Source: JAFNAG01 sp963824985 (GTDB taxonomy: Bacteria > Acidobacteriota > UBA6911). From it: 64,000 bases of DNA. A model generated the notes under the pieces. That model had not been told where the DNA came from. It was given only the letters and a program-made list of their open reading frames with translations, and searched no databases. The position numbers were made by a program, and so were the translations under genes. This document shows positions 1 to 9,268 of this stretch, one piece after another. Position 1 is the stretch's first letter. Each line of letters starts with the position of its first letter. Where the stretch lies: contig CAWGRQ010000026.1 in the NCBI GenBank assembly GCA_963824985.1, positions 124,001-188,000 on the forward strand, given 5' to 3'.

Positions 1-503
1 AATCCCCGTTTCAAAACGTGATGTCGGCAGCCGAGTCGATCCGGGCATCCTGGGAAGACCCATCGACGGTGGCGCCTATACCTCACATGGAGGAGATGAC
101 GCTCGATGAATTCGCGAAGAGCCTGCAGATGGATCCAGGCACACTCACCCAGGAACTTCAGGCTCTTGGCTATGCTGCCGCAAGTCAACAGGAACCGCTC
201 CGGCAATTGGCAAGTCGTTACGAACGATCCCCGGTTCAGATCTATACCGCCTTGAAACTTCGGACAGGTTCGACATTGACCGTTGATCACCTGCCGGTGA
301 CCGGCGGTGGCTCGGGTCAGGGATTCAAGACCCTGGCACAGGTTGCAGCCGAGGTCGGCCTCGATCCGGAAGCGGCCGTCCGCGGCCTTGCAGGCCGGGG
401 GATTACCGCCAAAGCCGAAGAGCGGATGCGTGACATCGCCGAGCGCACCGGCCGGAAACCGTACGAGTTGATTGAGACCCTTAAGGGCCTCCAGGAGAAG
501 TGA
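1..503 (+). CDS. C-terminal fragment of a larger protein (gene begins before the window)
   Basis: The frame is open from the window edge through the first GTG/ATG at 18-23 to the TGA at 501-503, so this is probably the 3' end of a longer gene. The visible part has two similar helical modules. One begins at about residue 28 of the GTG-started product ('MTLDEFAKSLQMDPGTL') and the other at about residue 104 ('FKTLAQVAAEVGLDP'). Both are followed by an '(R)DIAER / RQLASRYERSPVQIY' type stretch. Such paired modules are found at the C-terminus of some DUF4405-like membrane cytochrome proteins. That resemblance is from memory and is not decisive. No membrane segment is visible in the part present. 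Function is unknown. Confidence 0.55.
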   Translation, partial: SPFQNVMSAAESIRASWEDPSTVAPIPHMEEMTLDEFAKSLQMDPGTLTQELQALGYAAASQQEPLRQLASRYERSPVQIYTALKLRTGSTLTVDHLPVTGGGSGQGFKTLAQVAAEVGLDPEAAVRGLAGRGITAKAEERMRDIAERTGRKPYELIETLKGLQEK

Positions 504-542
504 TACGCCGGGCAGGTCGATGCGTGTTAACCCAAAGAGCAT

Positions 543-654
543 GCCGCGGATTGCACGGATTACACAGATTGCACTCAAAAAGGGCGATCCGAAGAGATAA
601 GTCTCAGTGAAATCCGTGGCTTGATATTATTGATCGCGCTTGAGTGAACAGCAT
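543..654. repeat. Dispersed palindromic repeat, copy 1
   Basis: The left arm carries GCCGCGGATTGCACGGATTA and the right arm GTGAAATCCGTGGC, so the ends are inverted copies of each other. A tail (ATCGCGCTTGAGTGAACAGC) follows that is found almost unchanged next to copy 3 at about 8013-8034. It fills the gap between the fragment gene and the convergent hydrolase gene. No gene is seen here. Confidence 0.75.
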
Positions 655-702
655 CGGAGCTGGACCCGACCGCGGCGATTGAATCTCGCCGCCATGACCG
701 GA

Positions 703-2598
703 TCAGTTCTTCAGAACCCCGAATATAATTTGCGATGGGTGCAGAGTGGAACCATACACCCGCTGGGTCGCCTTCTGGAAATCGGCCGCCTGCGCCCGGT
801 AAATGTCCACAAACTTCTGCGGGTTGCGATCGATCATCGGGAACCAGGTGCTCTGCACCTGGATCATGATCCGGTGTCCTGCCTTGAAGCTGTGGAGAAC
901 ATCCTGGAGCACGAACTCGATCTTTGTGACCTGTCCCGGGACGAACGGCTCCGGTTTTGACATGCTGTTACGGAATTTCCCCCGCAGGACATCCCCCCGC
1001 ACCAGCATCTGATAGCCACCCATCTTGACGTTTTGCGGATTGGGCTCCGGATTCGCAGTATCATCGGGGAAGACATCGATGACCTTTACGATCCAATCCG
1101 AATCGGTCCCCGAAGTGGAGACGAACATGTTCGCGGTAATCGGCCCGGCCACGGTGACGTTGCCGGCCAGCGGTTCGGTCCGGTACACGAGAACGTCAGT
1201 ACGAGTGGCGGCAAAGCGCTGATCCTCGAGCATGAAGGCCGGGTTGTACCAGTTCGTAATTTCGGCGGTATACGGAACCGGGTTGGCGGGATCGCTGACA
1301 TATTCCCGGTACCCGTCTGCACTCGACGACGGAGCCTCCCAGGTCAAATCGCCGCCGGCGCCGAGGTGGAGAGGCGTCGCGGTCAGGTCCTGAGGCGGCC
1401 AGCTGTCCAGCTCCCGCCACTGGTTGGCGCCGGTTTCAAAAACCAGCGCTCCCGGCAGGTCCAAAGGCCCCTGGTCTTTCAGGTAATAATTGAAGAACGG
1501 CACCTCCACATGATCCGTGTAATAGTCCGCGGTTTTGGACCCGAAGTCGATAGCCCCAAGCATGCGGCCGTCGTTGTTGTTCCACTGACCGTGAGACCAG
1601 GGGCCCATGACCAGGATGTCGCGCGCACCAGGGTTCTGCTCCCTGATGGCGGCGTAGGTGTGCAGAGCGCCGAACAGGTTTTCCGTGTCAAACCAGCCAC
1701 CGACTACCAGGACTGCAGGCTTGATGTCTCCAAGGTGAGGCAGAATGTTACGGGCTTCCCAGAAAGCATCCCAGGTGCCGTGCTCGAGGATCTCATTCCA
1801 GAAGGGGACGCCGTTCTTAAGGTACCGGGTGTTGGCATTGGACAGCGGCCCCATTTCCAGGAAGAATTTGTAGCCGTCCGGCGTCTTGTGATCGAACCGG
1901 GTGTCACGCTCCATTTTCGGCTTCGGACGGGGCCAACCGAAACCGCTGTAAAAATCGAAGGCATGGGACAAAAGAAAGGCGCCGTTGTGAAAGAAGTCAT
2001 CTCCGGCCATCCACTTCGACACGGGCGCCTGCGGTGAGGCGGCCTTCACTGCCGGATGGGCGTCGATGGTCCCCATCGAGGTGTAGAAACCCGGGTAGGA
2101 GATTCCGCTTATCCCGACACGGCCGTTATTCGCCGGAATGTTCTTGACCAGCCAGTCGACGGTATCGTACGTGTCGGTCGTTTCGTCGATGTCGCGGTTG
2201 CTCTTTTTATCCGGTATGTAGGGCCGGACGTTGACATACTCCCCTTCGGACATGTAGCGACCCCGGACATCCTGGTAGGCCACGATGTAGCCTTCATGGA
2301 AGTACTGCGTCCTCTGCCTCCCCGGGTCATCGATAAAGTTGTCCAGCCCGTACGGGGCGACGCTGTATGGGGTGCGCATCAGGATGATCGGATATTCTTT
2401 ACTCTTGTCCTTCGGAACATAGACTATGGTGAAGAGCCTGATCCCGTCGCGCACCGCAATGCGGTGCTCGTACTTCGTGTAGTGGTCGCGGATATATTGA
2501 GACTCACCGGCCCGGCCCGTCGCCAGGAGAGCAAGAAACAAGAGCGCTATCGAACAGGAGGCCATCAAGGCCCTCGGAAACCGAGATGAACTGGACAT
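703..2598 (-). CDS. CocE/NonD family (S15) secreted hydrolase
   Basis: Probable alpha/beta-hydrolase of the X-Pro dipeptidyl-peptidase S15 / cocaine-esterase family, acting outside the cytoplasm on an unknown ester or peptide. The start chosen at 2598 follows GGAGA and gives a typical signal peptide (MSSSSRF, then a hydrophobic stretch to about residue 30). A longer frame to 2751 lacks this logic. The catalytic triad can be placed at Ser167 (in 'GISYPGF'), Asp304 ('GGWFDTE') and His336 ('GPWSHG'). The C-terminal third is the beta-jelly-roll domain usual in this family, and the length of 631 residues is normal. It is convergent with the fragment upstream and divergent from the permease gene at 2807. 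The family is confident; the substrate is unknown. Confidence 0.9.
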   Translation of the reverse strand: MSSSSRFPRALMASCSIALLFLALLATGRAGESQYIRDHYTKYEHRIAVRDGIRLFTIVYVPKDKSKEYPIILMRTPYSVAPYGLDNFIDDPGRQRTQYFHEGYIVAYQDVRGRYMSEGEYVNVRPYIPDKKSNRDIDETTDTYDTVDWLVKNIPANNGRVGISGISYPGFYTSMGTIDAHPAVKAASPQAPVSKWMAGDDFFHNGAFLLSHAFDFYSGFGWPRPKPKMERDTRFDHKTPDGYKFFLEMGPLSNANTRYLKNGVPFWNEILEHGTWDAFWEARNILPHLGDIKPAVLVVGGWFDTENLFGALHTYAAIREQNPGARDILVMGPWSHGQWNNNDGRMLGAIDFGSKTADYYTDHVEVPFFNYYLKDQGPLDLPGALVFETGANQWRELDSWPPQDLTATPLHLGAGGDLTWEAPSSSADGYREYVSDPANPVPYTAEITNWYNPAFMLEDQRFAATRTDVLVYRTEPLAGNVTVAGPITANMFVSTSGTDSDWIVKVIDVFPDDTANPEPNPQNVKMGGYQMLVRGDVLRGKFRNSMSKPEPFVPGQVTKIEFVLQDVLHSFKAGHRIMIQVQSTWFPMIDRNPQKFVDIYRAQAADFQKATQRVYGSTLHPSQIIFGVLKN

Positions 2599-2806
2599 GA
2601 GATTCTCCTTCCCGGGCATTCCGGGTTTTCGTAGTGTCATAGTACAACCGCGGCCGATTGATCCCAAGAGCCCCGCACCCCCTGGGACTGTTGTGACGCC
2701 CGCATGTGCGTACCGAACCTTTCTCCTCTCGGCTGCGTTTGACTCCTGCATGATGTAACCTGGTGACAGCCGTTAGGGCAACTGTAAGGACGGGAGGGGT
2801 TTCAGG

Positions 2807-5260
2807 ATGGCAAGGCTTTGGCAGGATATCAGATATGCTCTGCGGGCCCTCTCGAAGAGTCGAGGTATGGCCGTATTGGCCATTCTGTCATTGGGCGTCG
2901 GCATTGGTGCGACCACGGCGGTATTTTCGCTGTTTAACGAGCTTGTGCTCCGGCCCCGTCCGGGCATCGGGAATCCAGAAGAACTCATCGACATCGGGCG
3001 CTCCCAGGACGGGAGTGGATTCGATAATATGTCCTATCCCAATTATGCCGACTTCCGTGATCAGAACCAGTCGTTCATGGGCGTCCTCGGGTATTGCATC
3101 GAACCCCGGCCGGTCAGCCTGAGCACTGGGGATGCGGGCGAGCGCATCTATGCCGGCCTGGTCAGCGGTAATTATTTTGATGTGTTGCAGGCGCCGCCCG
3201 GGCTGGGCAGATATTTTTCCCAGGAGGAAGACCGCGTCCAGGGCCGTGATCCGGTGGTTGTCTTGAGCCATGCATTCTGGAAGCGACGATTCGCGGGAGA
3301 TTCAACCATCGTCGGCCGGGAGATCCGCATCAATGGGCATCCGTTTCATGTCACCGGGGTTGCGCCCGAGGGATTCCGGGGGACGATGATCATTACGCCG
3401 GACGTCTGGGTCCCCCTCCACACCACTTCGATCATCATCCCGGGCAGCCGGCTCACGGAGCAGAGGCTCAGCGTCTGGATGGTGGCGATCGGCCGTCTCA
3501 AGTCCGGCATCGCGCTCGGCCAGGCACGTGCCGAGGCCTTGACCCTCGGAGCGCAACTCGAAAGCGAGTACCCGAAGGAAAATCGCGGCAAAAACTTCGC
3601 CCTGTTCCATTCCAGCCTGTTCCCCGGGGAGATGCAGACGATCATTGTCGGTTTCCTGACTTTATTGCTCGCCCTGTGTGGTCTGATCCTGGCTATCGTG
3701 TGCGTTAATGTAACCGGCGTGCTTCTCGTGCGGGCGAGCACGCGGCAGCGCGAGATTGCGATCAGGCTCGCCCTCGGCGCCAGCCGCCGCCAGATCATGA
3801 GTCAGTTGTCCACCGAGGCCCTGGTCCTGTTCCTGATTGGCGGGCTGGCCGGAATGTTCTTTTCGGTGGCACTCACCGGCCTCCTTCTGAAAGTGATCCC
3901 GCAGCTCCCCTTCCCTGTCACCGTGAATCTGAGTCCGGACTGGCGGGTCTGGACGTTCGCCTTTGGAGTGGCGTCGGTCGCCGGATGGCTGGCCTCACTT
4001 GCCCCGGCCGCGCAGCTGCTCAAACCGAACGTGGCCGGAACATTGCGGGATGAGGCCCAGGGCGCCGGCCTCCGCAAGCTGCGACTTCGCAATGCTCTCA
4101 TCCTCGGGCAGGTGGCTCTTTCCCTGATCCTCCTGGTCTGCGGCGGCCTGTTCTTCCGATCCCTGATGTTTGCCTCGAGGATAGACTCAGGATTCGATTC
4201 CACTCATGTGCAGACAATTACGATGAACTTCTCCCTGGGAGGATACAACGAGGATGGGGGCCTGGCCGTCAGCGACCGGATTGCCGACCGGGTCCGTACC
4301 TTTCCCGGCGTCAAAGGGATTGCCTACACCTGGAGCATACCGTTGGAGGGGGGGAACCGCTCGCTGGGCGGATTTGAGGTTCCCGGCCACGCGGCTCCTG
4401 AAGACAGGAAGCTGCATCAGGCCGATTGGAGTATCGTCTCCCCGGGGTACTTTGCCCTGCTGAAAATTCCGATTCTGAGTGGCCGCGATTTCACGGACGC
4501 CGACCTCAAGGGAAACCAGCGGGTTGCAATCATCAATGAGACCATGGCAAACCGGTTCTGGCCGGGGGAAAATCCTGTGGGCCGCAGTTTCACCGCGACT
4601 ATGGGACCCGGCAATGAAAAACAATCCGTTGAGATCGTGGGTCTGGCGCGCAATCACAAATACCGGACCCCCGCCGAGGCCCCGGTGATGTTCATCTACG
4701 TCCCCTTGCGGCAGAACTACATGGCCGAGATGACCCTGCTGGTGCGCACGGATGGCGATGTCCCGATATACGAAGGATTGCGTAAGCTGATTCGGGAGAT
4801 CGATCCCAATTTGCCGATCATCCATGTCCAGCCACTCGGAGAATATGCCCGGCTTGTGCTGTTTCCGCAGCGCCTCGCCGGAGGGCTGGCCGGAAGTCTC
4901 GGGCTGCTCGGACTGTTGCTCACGGCACTGGGCATTTACGGCGTGACGGCATTCACCGTTGTGCAGCGCACCCGGGAAATAGGCATCCGTCTCGCCCTCG
5001 GAGCCGAAAGTGCGGATGTGCGGCGCATGTTCCTCGCGCAAGGGCTCCGGCTGATTCTACCGGGATTGGTTGGCGGCCTCGGGATTGCGCTGGCGGCAAC
5101 ACGGCTTCTCTCCGGTTTGCTGATCGGAACCAGTACGTGGGACCCGATTACTTTTATCGGAATCCCGCTCCTGCTCCTGGCGGTGACCCTGGCCGCCACG
5201 CTCGTGCCGGCTCTGAAGGCCTCCCGGATCGAACTGATTCGGGCCCTTCGCCACGAATAA
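2807..5260 (+). CDS. ADOP-type ABC transporter permease (MacB/FtsX-like)
   Basis: Inner-membrane permease of 817 residues with two MacB_PCD + FtsX modules. This duplicated layout is typical of acidobacterial ADOP permeases, which are about twice the size of a normal MacB permease. The N-terminus (MARLWQDIRYALRALSKS) is the usual short amphipathic lead before the first membrane helix. Hydrophobic segments cluster at about 20-45, 280-410, 430-455 and 690-800. Periplasmic domains lie between them. The motif 'REIAIRLALGASRRQI' is repeated near the C-terminus as 'REIGIRLALGAESADV'. No ATPase gene is adjacent. Substrate is unknown; members are assigned to export or lipoprotein/antimicrobial handling. 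A relative lies at 19753-22218 on the other strand. Confidence 0.92.
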   Translation: MARLWQDIRYALRALSKSRGMAVLAILSLGVGIGATTAVFSLFNELVLRPRPGIGNPEELIDIGRSQDGSGFDNMSYPNYADFRDQNQSFMGVLGYCIEPRPVSLSTGDAGERIYAGLVSGNYFDVLQAPPGLGRYFSQEEDRVQGRDPVVVLSHAFWKRRFAGDSTIVGREIRINGHPFHVTGVAPEGFRGTMIITPDVWVPLHTTSIIIPGSRLTEQRLSVWMVAIGRLKSGIALGQARAEALTLGAQLESEYPKENRGKNFALFHSSLFPGEMQTIIVGFLTLLLALCGLILAIVCVNVTGVLLVRASTRQREIAIRLALGASRRQIMSQLSTEALVLFLIGGLAGMFFSVALTGLLLKVIPQLPFPVTVNLSPDWRVWTFAFGVASVAGWLASLAPAAQLLKPNVAGTLRDEAQGAGLRKLRLRNALILGQVALSLILLVCGGLFFRSLMFASRIDSGFDSTHVQTITMNFSLGGYNEDGGLAVSDRIADRVRTFPGVKGIAYTWSIPLEGGNRSLGGFEVPGHAAPEDRKLHQADWSIVSPGYFALLKIPILSGRDFTDADLKGNQRVAIINETMANRFWPGENPVGRSFTATMGPGNEKQSVEIVGLARNHKYRTPAEAPVMFIYVPLRQNYMAEMTLLVRTDGDVPIYEGLRKLIREIDPNLPIIHVQPLGEYARLVLFPQRLAGGLAGSLGLLGLLLTALGIYGVTAFTVVQRTREIGIRLALGAESADVRRMFLAQGLRLILPGLVGGLGIALAATRLLSGLLIGTSTWDPITFIGIPLLLLAVTLAATLVPALKASRIELIRALRHE

Positions 5261-5340
5261 GATCCGGTTCTATTGCGAGGCCGCTTTGCCCCCATCTCTT
5301 AGGCCGCCACCTGCGCCGATTCCTGCTCCGAAAATAGCTC

Positions 5341-5421
5341 TTTGCGCCATCGCGCCCTTGCGTCATTGCGTTAAAAAAAATCAACGCAAGGACGCCAAGA
5401 CGCAAAGTCGCAAAGCCAAAA
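5341..5421. repeat. Short palindromic repeat of the 'GCAAAG/CTTTGCG' type, copy A
   Basis: A stretch built from CGCCCTTGCGTCATTGCGTT and its approximate inverse (AACGCAAGGACGCCAAGACG), separated by an A run. A related palindrome occurs at 55766-55855, so this is a second small dispersed repeat family. It lies in the gap 5261-5832, where I see no gene. Confidence 0.6.
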
Positions 5422-5483
5422 GATTTTCATGCGTCACGGGGTGCGCCATAGCGCATGAGGAGCTGCTCCGAAAACAAAAACCA

Positions 5484-5667
5484 GCCACGGATTACACGGA
5501 TTTGGATGCATAAGGCAGGCCGATATCGAAGCGCGCCGAATTACGTCTGCCTTGCCTGCATCCTGGAGCGTACGAGAAACACTCACCTGATGGTAGTGCT
5601 TTAAAGGAAATCAGTGTAATCCGTGAAATCCGCGGCTGCTTTTCGCGGTCTCTGACCACAGGGCTAA
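5484..5667. repeat. Dispersed palindromic repeat, copy 2 (full length)
   Basis: The ends are GCCACGGATTACACGGATTT and GTAATCCGTGAAATCCGCGGC, with an outer part reading GACCACAGGGCTAAT. The interior, read in reverse, matches the interior of copy 5 (18883-19080): both contain GCACTACC, a CTCCAGGA core, GCAGGCAAGG and GGCGCGC in the same order. Full-length members therefore have a conserved body of about 190 bases and are not just palindromic ends. Confidence 0.75.
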
Positions 5668-5832
5668 TCAGATACGAAGAACGGAATTTCATTCTGCTCC
5701 CGGAAGCTATACAATCCCGCGAGGTCGCTTGAGAGCGGCAGGGCGGCATGAAGGGGCCCCGATTCGGACTTGCCTTGTCGGCAACCGACGGGCTTCACCC
5801 GGATCAACTCCGGACCTTTGCGAGGTGTTCTG

Positions 5833-7467
5833 ATGATTAGGAAGTCGTTTTACGCGATCGGATTTGTGTTTCTGTTCTCCCTGGCAACGGTCATCGCCGG
5901 CCAGCCCCCTCAGAGCGCGCCGACCCAGGCCGATATTCTGCGCGGGGCCTATGGACCCTATCGGGCCAACAACGACCTGCTCTCCTATGACCTCGACATT
6001 CGCGTCGATCCCGAAAAGAAGTCGATCCTGGGGAAGAACACCATTCGTTTCCGGATGCTGAAGGACGACTCGCGGATCCAGCTCGACCTGGTGGCGAGCC
6101 TCAAAGTCGACAGGATACTTATGGGCTCGACCGAGCTGAAATATAACCGGGAATTCAACGCGGTTTTCGTGGATTTTCCCCGGCCACTCAAAAAGAACTC
6201 GGTCCATGCGGTTGAATTCCATTATTCCGGAACCCCGGGGGAAACCGGCCGCTTCGGCGGCATCACCTTCCGGAAGGACTCCTCCGGCCATCATTGGATC
6301 ACGACCGCATGCCAGGGTCCGGGGGCCATGGTCTGGTGGCCAAACAAGGAACAGCAGCGCGACGAAGTCGAGACCATGCGCCTCAGCGTCTCCATCCCCA
6401 GCGACCTGGTTGACGTCTCCAACGGGAAATTCCTCGGCAGGACCGATCTGGGAGACGGCTACACGCGGTGGGATTGGTTCATCCAGTATCCGATCAACAA
6501 CTACTGCGTTTCGCTGAACATCGGCAACTACACCCACTTCAGCCACCGGCTCGGGGGGCAGACGCTCGACTTCTACTGCCTGCCGGAAGACCTCGAAAAG
6601 GCAAAGCGGCAGTTTGTCCAGGCCAAGTCCATGATGGAGTGTTTTCAGAAATACTTCGGCGAATATCCCTTCAAGAAGGACGGCTACAAGCTGATCGAAG
6701 TCCCCTATTCCGGAATGGAACATCAGAGCGCCGTGACCTATGGAAACCACTTCGCGAACGGGTACCTGGAACGGGACTGGACCGGCGTCGGCGTCAGTCT
6801 GAAGTTCGATTTCATCATCATTCACGAAAGCGCTCACGAGTGGTTCGGGAACAGCATAACGGCCGCCGATGTCGCCGATGAGTGGATCCACGAAGGGTGG
6901 GGCACATACGCCGAGGTTGTCTATGTCGAATACATGTTCGGCTATGACGACGCCATCAAATACATCAACGGGTACAAGTCAAAGGTCCGAAACCGTCAGC
7001 CGATCATCGGGCCGGTTGGGGTTAATTATTCGCCCCCCCAGGACATGTACTTTAAAGGGGCACTGTTTCTCAACACTCTCCGCAGCGTGGTGGACAACGA
7101 CGCGCGCTGGTGGAAAATGGTCCGCGATTTTTACGGCCGTTTCAAATATCGGGACATCACGACCGAAGATGTCGTCGGGTTCTTCAATGCCCAGACCGGA
7201 AAAAACCTGGGGCCGATCTTCGACCAGTACCTGCGCCACACCGAGATCCCGACCCTCGAATTGAAGTTCCAGGAGGCGGACGGCACGGTTGCCTACCGGT
7301 GGAAAGCCGACGAAAAGGATTTCGCCATGCCGGTGAAGGCGGGCAAAAAGGGGCAGTGGCAGACCCTGACGCCGACGACCGAATGGCAGACCATGAAATC
7401 GGCCCTGCGCGGCGGCGAATTCGAAGTCGCCACCGACCTGTTTTACATCAACGTGAGCAAGGTGTAG
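5833..7467 (+). CDS. M1 family zinc metallopeptidase (aminopeptidase-like)
   Basis: Exported gluzincin peptidase of 544 residues. The start at 5833 follows GAGGT and gives a signal peptide (MIRKSFYAIGFVFLFSLATVIAG); an upstream in-frame ATG at 5770 has no such support. Zinc ligands and catalytic residues are visible: His331-Glu332-x-x-His335 (HESAHEWFG) with the third ligand Glu354 after the canonical 18-residue spacing. The substrate-recognition loop is GMEHQSA at 294-300, in place of the usual GAMEN. The protein is shorter than PepN-type enzymes and lacks their large C-terminal helical domain. This resembles periplasmic M1 peptidases of acidobacteria. It likely trims peptides from the N-terminus; the exact specificity is not deducible. 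Confidence 0.9.
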   Translation: MIRKSFYAIGFVFLFSLATVIAGQPPQSAPTQADILRGAYGPYRANNDLLSYDLDIRVDPEKKSILGKNTIRFRMLKDDSRIQLDLVASLKVDRILMGSTELKYNREFNAVFVDFPRPLKKNSVHAVEFHYSGTPGETGRFGGITFRKDSSGHHWITTACQGPGAMVWWPNKEQQRDEVETMRLSVSIPSDLVDVSNGKFLGRTDLGDGYTRWDWFIQYPINNYCVSLNIGNYTHFSHRLGGQTLDFYCLPEDLEKAKRQFVQAKSMMECFQKYFGEYPFKKDGYKLIEVPYSGMEHQSAVTYGNHFANGYLERDWTGVGVSLKFDFIIIHESAHEWFGNSITAADVADEWIHEGWGTYAEVVYVEYMFGYDDAIKYINGYKSKVRNRQPIIGPVGVNYSPPQDMYFKGALFLNTLRSVVDNDARWWKMVRDFYGRFKYRDITTEDVVGFFNAQTGKNLGPIFDQYLRHTEIPTLELKFQEADGTVAYRWKADEKDFAMPVKAGKKGQWQTLTPTTEWQTMKSALRGGEFEVATDLFYINVSKV

Positions 7468-7481
7468 TTTCCAATCACCCG

Positions 7482-7970
7482 CTATTTCACTTTGATCATC
7501 CGGCTCCCGGCGCGATCGCCGATGGCGTCGTAGAGAATCACCTTGAGGATCAACTCAGGCGCCTTGCGCGGCGCCAACACGGAGAATCGAAGTCCGGACG
7601 TCAGTAACTCGCGGTATCTCGCCTCGGTCAGCTTGTAATTGAACGTACCCCAGACGTCACTGAGCACCTTGCCTTTGGCATCCGCGGCAAATATGGCGGC
7701 GTACAGTTTACCGACCCGCTCACCGTCGACCGTATTCATTCCAAGTTTCCCGACCTCGATCTGGAGATCGACCCGAAGCTCGGGCGGCCCCAGCGGATCC
7801 GGCCCCGGGTTTGTCACTACCTGGAACCGGACATCGGACAGATCCCGGCCGTAACCGGCCGCGGCGGAAATTCGGCTGTAGGCCAGAAACTCCTCGCGGT
7901 TGTATGGCTCAGCGGTTTCGCGAGCATAATATCCGTGCCGGAAAGAGACCCGCAGGCCGGGCCGGTTGAC
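7482..7970 (-). pseudogene. Truncated VWA-domain (acidobacterial type) protein, C-terminal remnant
   Basis: About 160 codons read on the minus strand. The start of the remnant, 'VNRPGLRVSFRHGYYAR', matches the '(K/N)RPGLKVRARKGYYA' segment that ends the VWA domain in many acidobacterial secreted proteins. The following C-terminal domain is intact to the TAA at 7482. The VWA domain, signal peptide and promoter are missing. In their place is dispersed repeat copy 3, and the only in-frame start codons lie within repeat sequence. The gene is probably dead, cut at about 7970 by the repeat or by a rearrangement at it. Confidence 0.6.
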
Positions 7971-8037
7971 GTCTCGGTGAAATCCGTGCAATCCGTGGCC
8001 TGATTTTTTTCGAATCGCGCTTAAGTGAACAGCATTG
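7971..8037. repeat. Dispersed palindromic repeat, copy 3 (half element)
   Basis: Contains GTGAAATCCGTGCAATCCGT followed by the tail ATCGCGCTTAAGTGAACAGC. That tail is shared with copy 1 (about 631-652). Only the right half is present. It forms the breakpoint of the truncated VWA gene at 7482-7970. Confidence 0.7.
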
Positions 8038-8056
8038 GGGTTATTATGCTGACAAT

Positions 8057-8980
8057 ATGAACAAGATGCCGGAGACCGCTGCCATCGTGAATCCCGCCTC
8101 CGCCGGCGGCCGCACTGGCCGGCTCTGGCCAGATATCGCGGCCGGGCTCGGCCGGATTCAGGTGCGCTTCACTAAGGGTCCCGGGCATGCCACGCAACTG
8201 GCGCGCGAACTGCTCCAGACGGGGTGCGAGAGGATCGTGGCGGTGGGCGGGGACGGGACGGCCAACGAGGTCCTGAACGGTTTCCTCGATCGGGATCGCC
8301 CGATATCCGCAAACGCCACGCTGGCACTGATACCGATGGGAACCGGGGCTGACCTGGCGCGCTCCCTGGGCATCCGTTCCCGCCGAGATGCGATGCACGC
8401 GCTCAATGGCGGCCGCCCGATACCGATGGATGTGGGCGCGGCCCGGTTCCGGGATCATTCAGGCGGCATGCAATCGAGGTATTTTGCCAACCTGGTCAGT
8501 TTCGGCATGGGAGGAGAGGTGGCGGCCCGGACCCGAAACCGATCCCGCTTCCTGGGCGGCAAGGCTGCATTTCTCTACGCGACCCTCCGGGTATTCCTCA
8601 GTTACCAACCCAAAAGGGTGGAGCTCATCTTCGATGGGGTCACTCCGGGCATCTCTCATACCGTATTAAATATCGCCGTCGGGAATGGAAGATATCATGG
8701 CGGCGGCATGCACATCTGCCCCTTCGCCGACATGAGCGACGGATTGTTTGAGATCTCGGTCGTGGATGCTCTGGGAATCTGGATCCTGGCGCGCGACCTG
8801 AGATTTCTGTATTCACCAAACCTGTATGCCCACCCGAAGGCCCACCATTATCGGGCCGCGAAAGTGAGCGGTCACTCCACCGAGCGCGTGTTGATTGAAG
8901 TTGACGGCGAACCGCTCGGAACACTTCCTGTAGAGCTGACACTCCTCCCGGCCGCGGTTCGCGTGTGGCGCACCGTCTGA
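8057..8980 (+). CDS. Diacylglycerol/sphingosine kinase-like lipid kinase (YegS/BmrU family)
   Basis: Cytosolic enzyme of 307 residues that would phosphorylate a lipid hydroxyl with ATP. The N-terminal NAD-kinase-like fold starts 'TAAIVNPASAGGRTG' (nucleotide loop). The diagnostic GGDGT motif is at 64-68, followed by 'ANEVLNGF' and 'IPMGTGADLARSLGI'. The C-terminal beta-sandwich contains 'MHICPFADMSDGLFEISVVD' and ends in 'IEVDGEPLGTLPVELTLLPAAVRV', which is the standard family ending. Length is normal. It stands alone between the repeat at 7971 and the kinase gene at 9269. The lipid substrate is unknown. Confidence 0.92.
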   Translation: MNKMPETAAIVNPASAGGRTGRLWPDIAAGLGRIQVRFTKGPGHATQLARELLQTGCERIVAVGGDGTANEVLNGFLDRDRPISANATLALIPMGTGADLARSLGIRSRRDAMHALNGGRPIPMDVGAARFRDHSGGMQSRYFANLVSFGMGGEVAARTRNRSRFLGGKAAFLYATLRVFLSYQPKRVELIFDGVTPGISHTVLNIAVGNGRYHGGGMHICPFADMSDGLFEISVVDALGIWILARDLRFLYSPNLYAHPKAHHYRAAKVSGHSTERVLIEVDGEPLGTLPVELTLLPAAVRVWRTV

Positions 8981-9268
8981 CGCCGCGGTCTGCCTGATAC
9001 CTCGAAAGCACATACCGGAAAATGTCCTGGGGTCTTGTCCTGCGTCACAGGCGCGCGTTTGCACGCGGATCATCGCTGCGCCATCCGTGTCCATCCGCCT
9101 CCTGAGAGTACATCTCCGCATTAAACGGAATCGTGTATCGAGTGCCCTTCCGAGCAGTCCATATGTCCGGATAGCTGAACTTGTTTTTACGCTTGAACCG
9201 TGATCCCGCCAATGGATAGTATGGCTCATTCCCTTGTTGCATGTGTTTTCCGGGAAGGGGGGCAGGCA

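Noticed and set aside
1033..2037. Long plus-strand open frame (334 codons)
   Set aside because: It is antisense to the S15 hydrolase gene, shows no family pattern, and has the Arg/Gly/Val-rich bias of a GC-rich shadow frame.
9045..9242. Minus-strand frame of 65 codons before the kinase gene
   Set aside because: The composition is less shadow-like than most (several Tyr, Lys and Phe), so it may be a gene fossil, but no start site, family or partner could be recognised.
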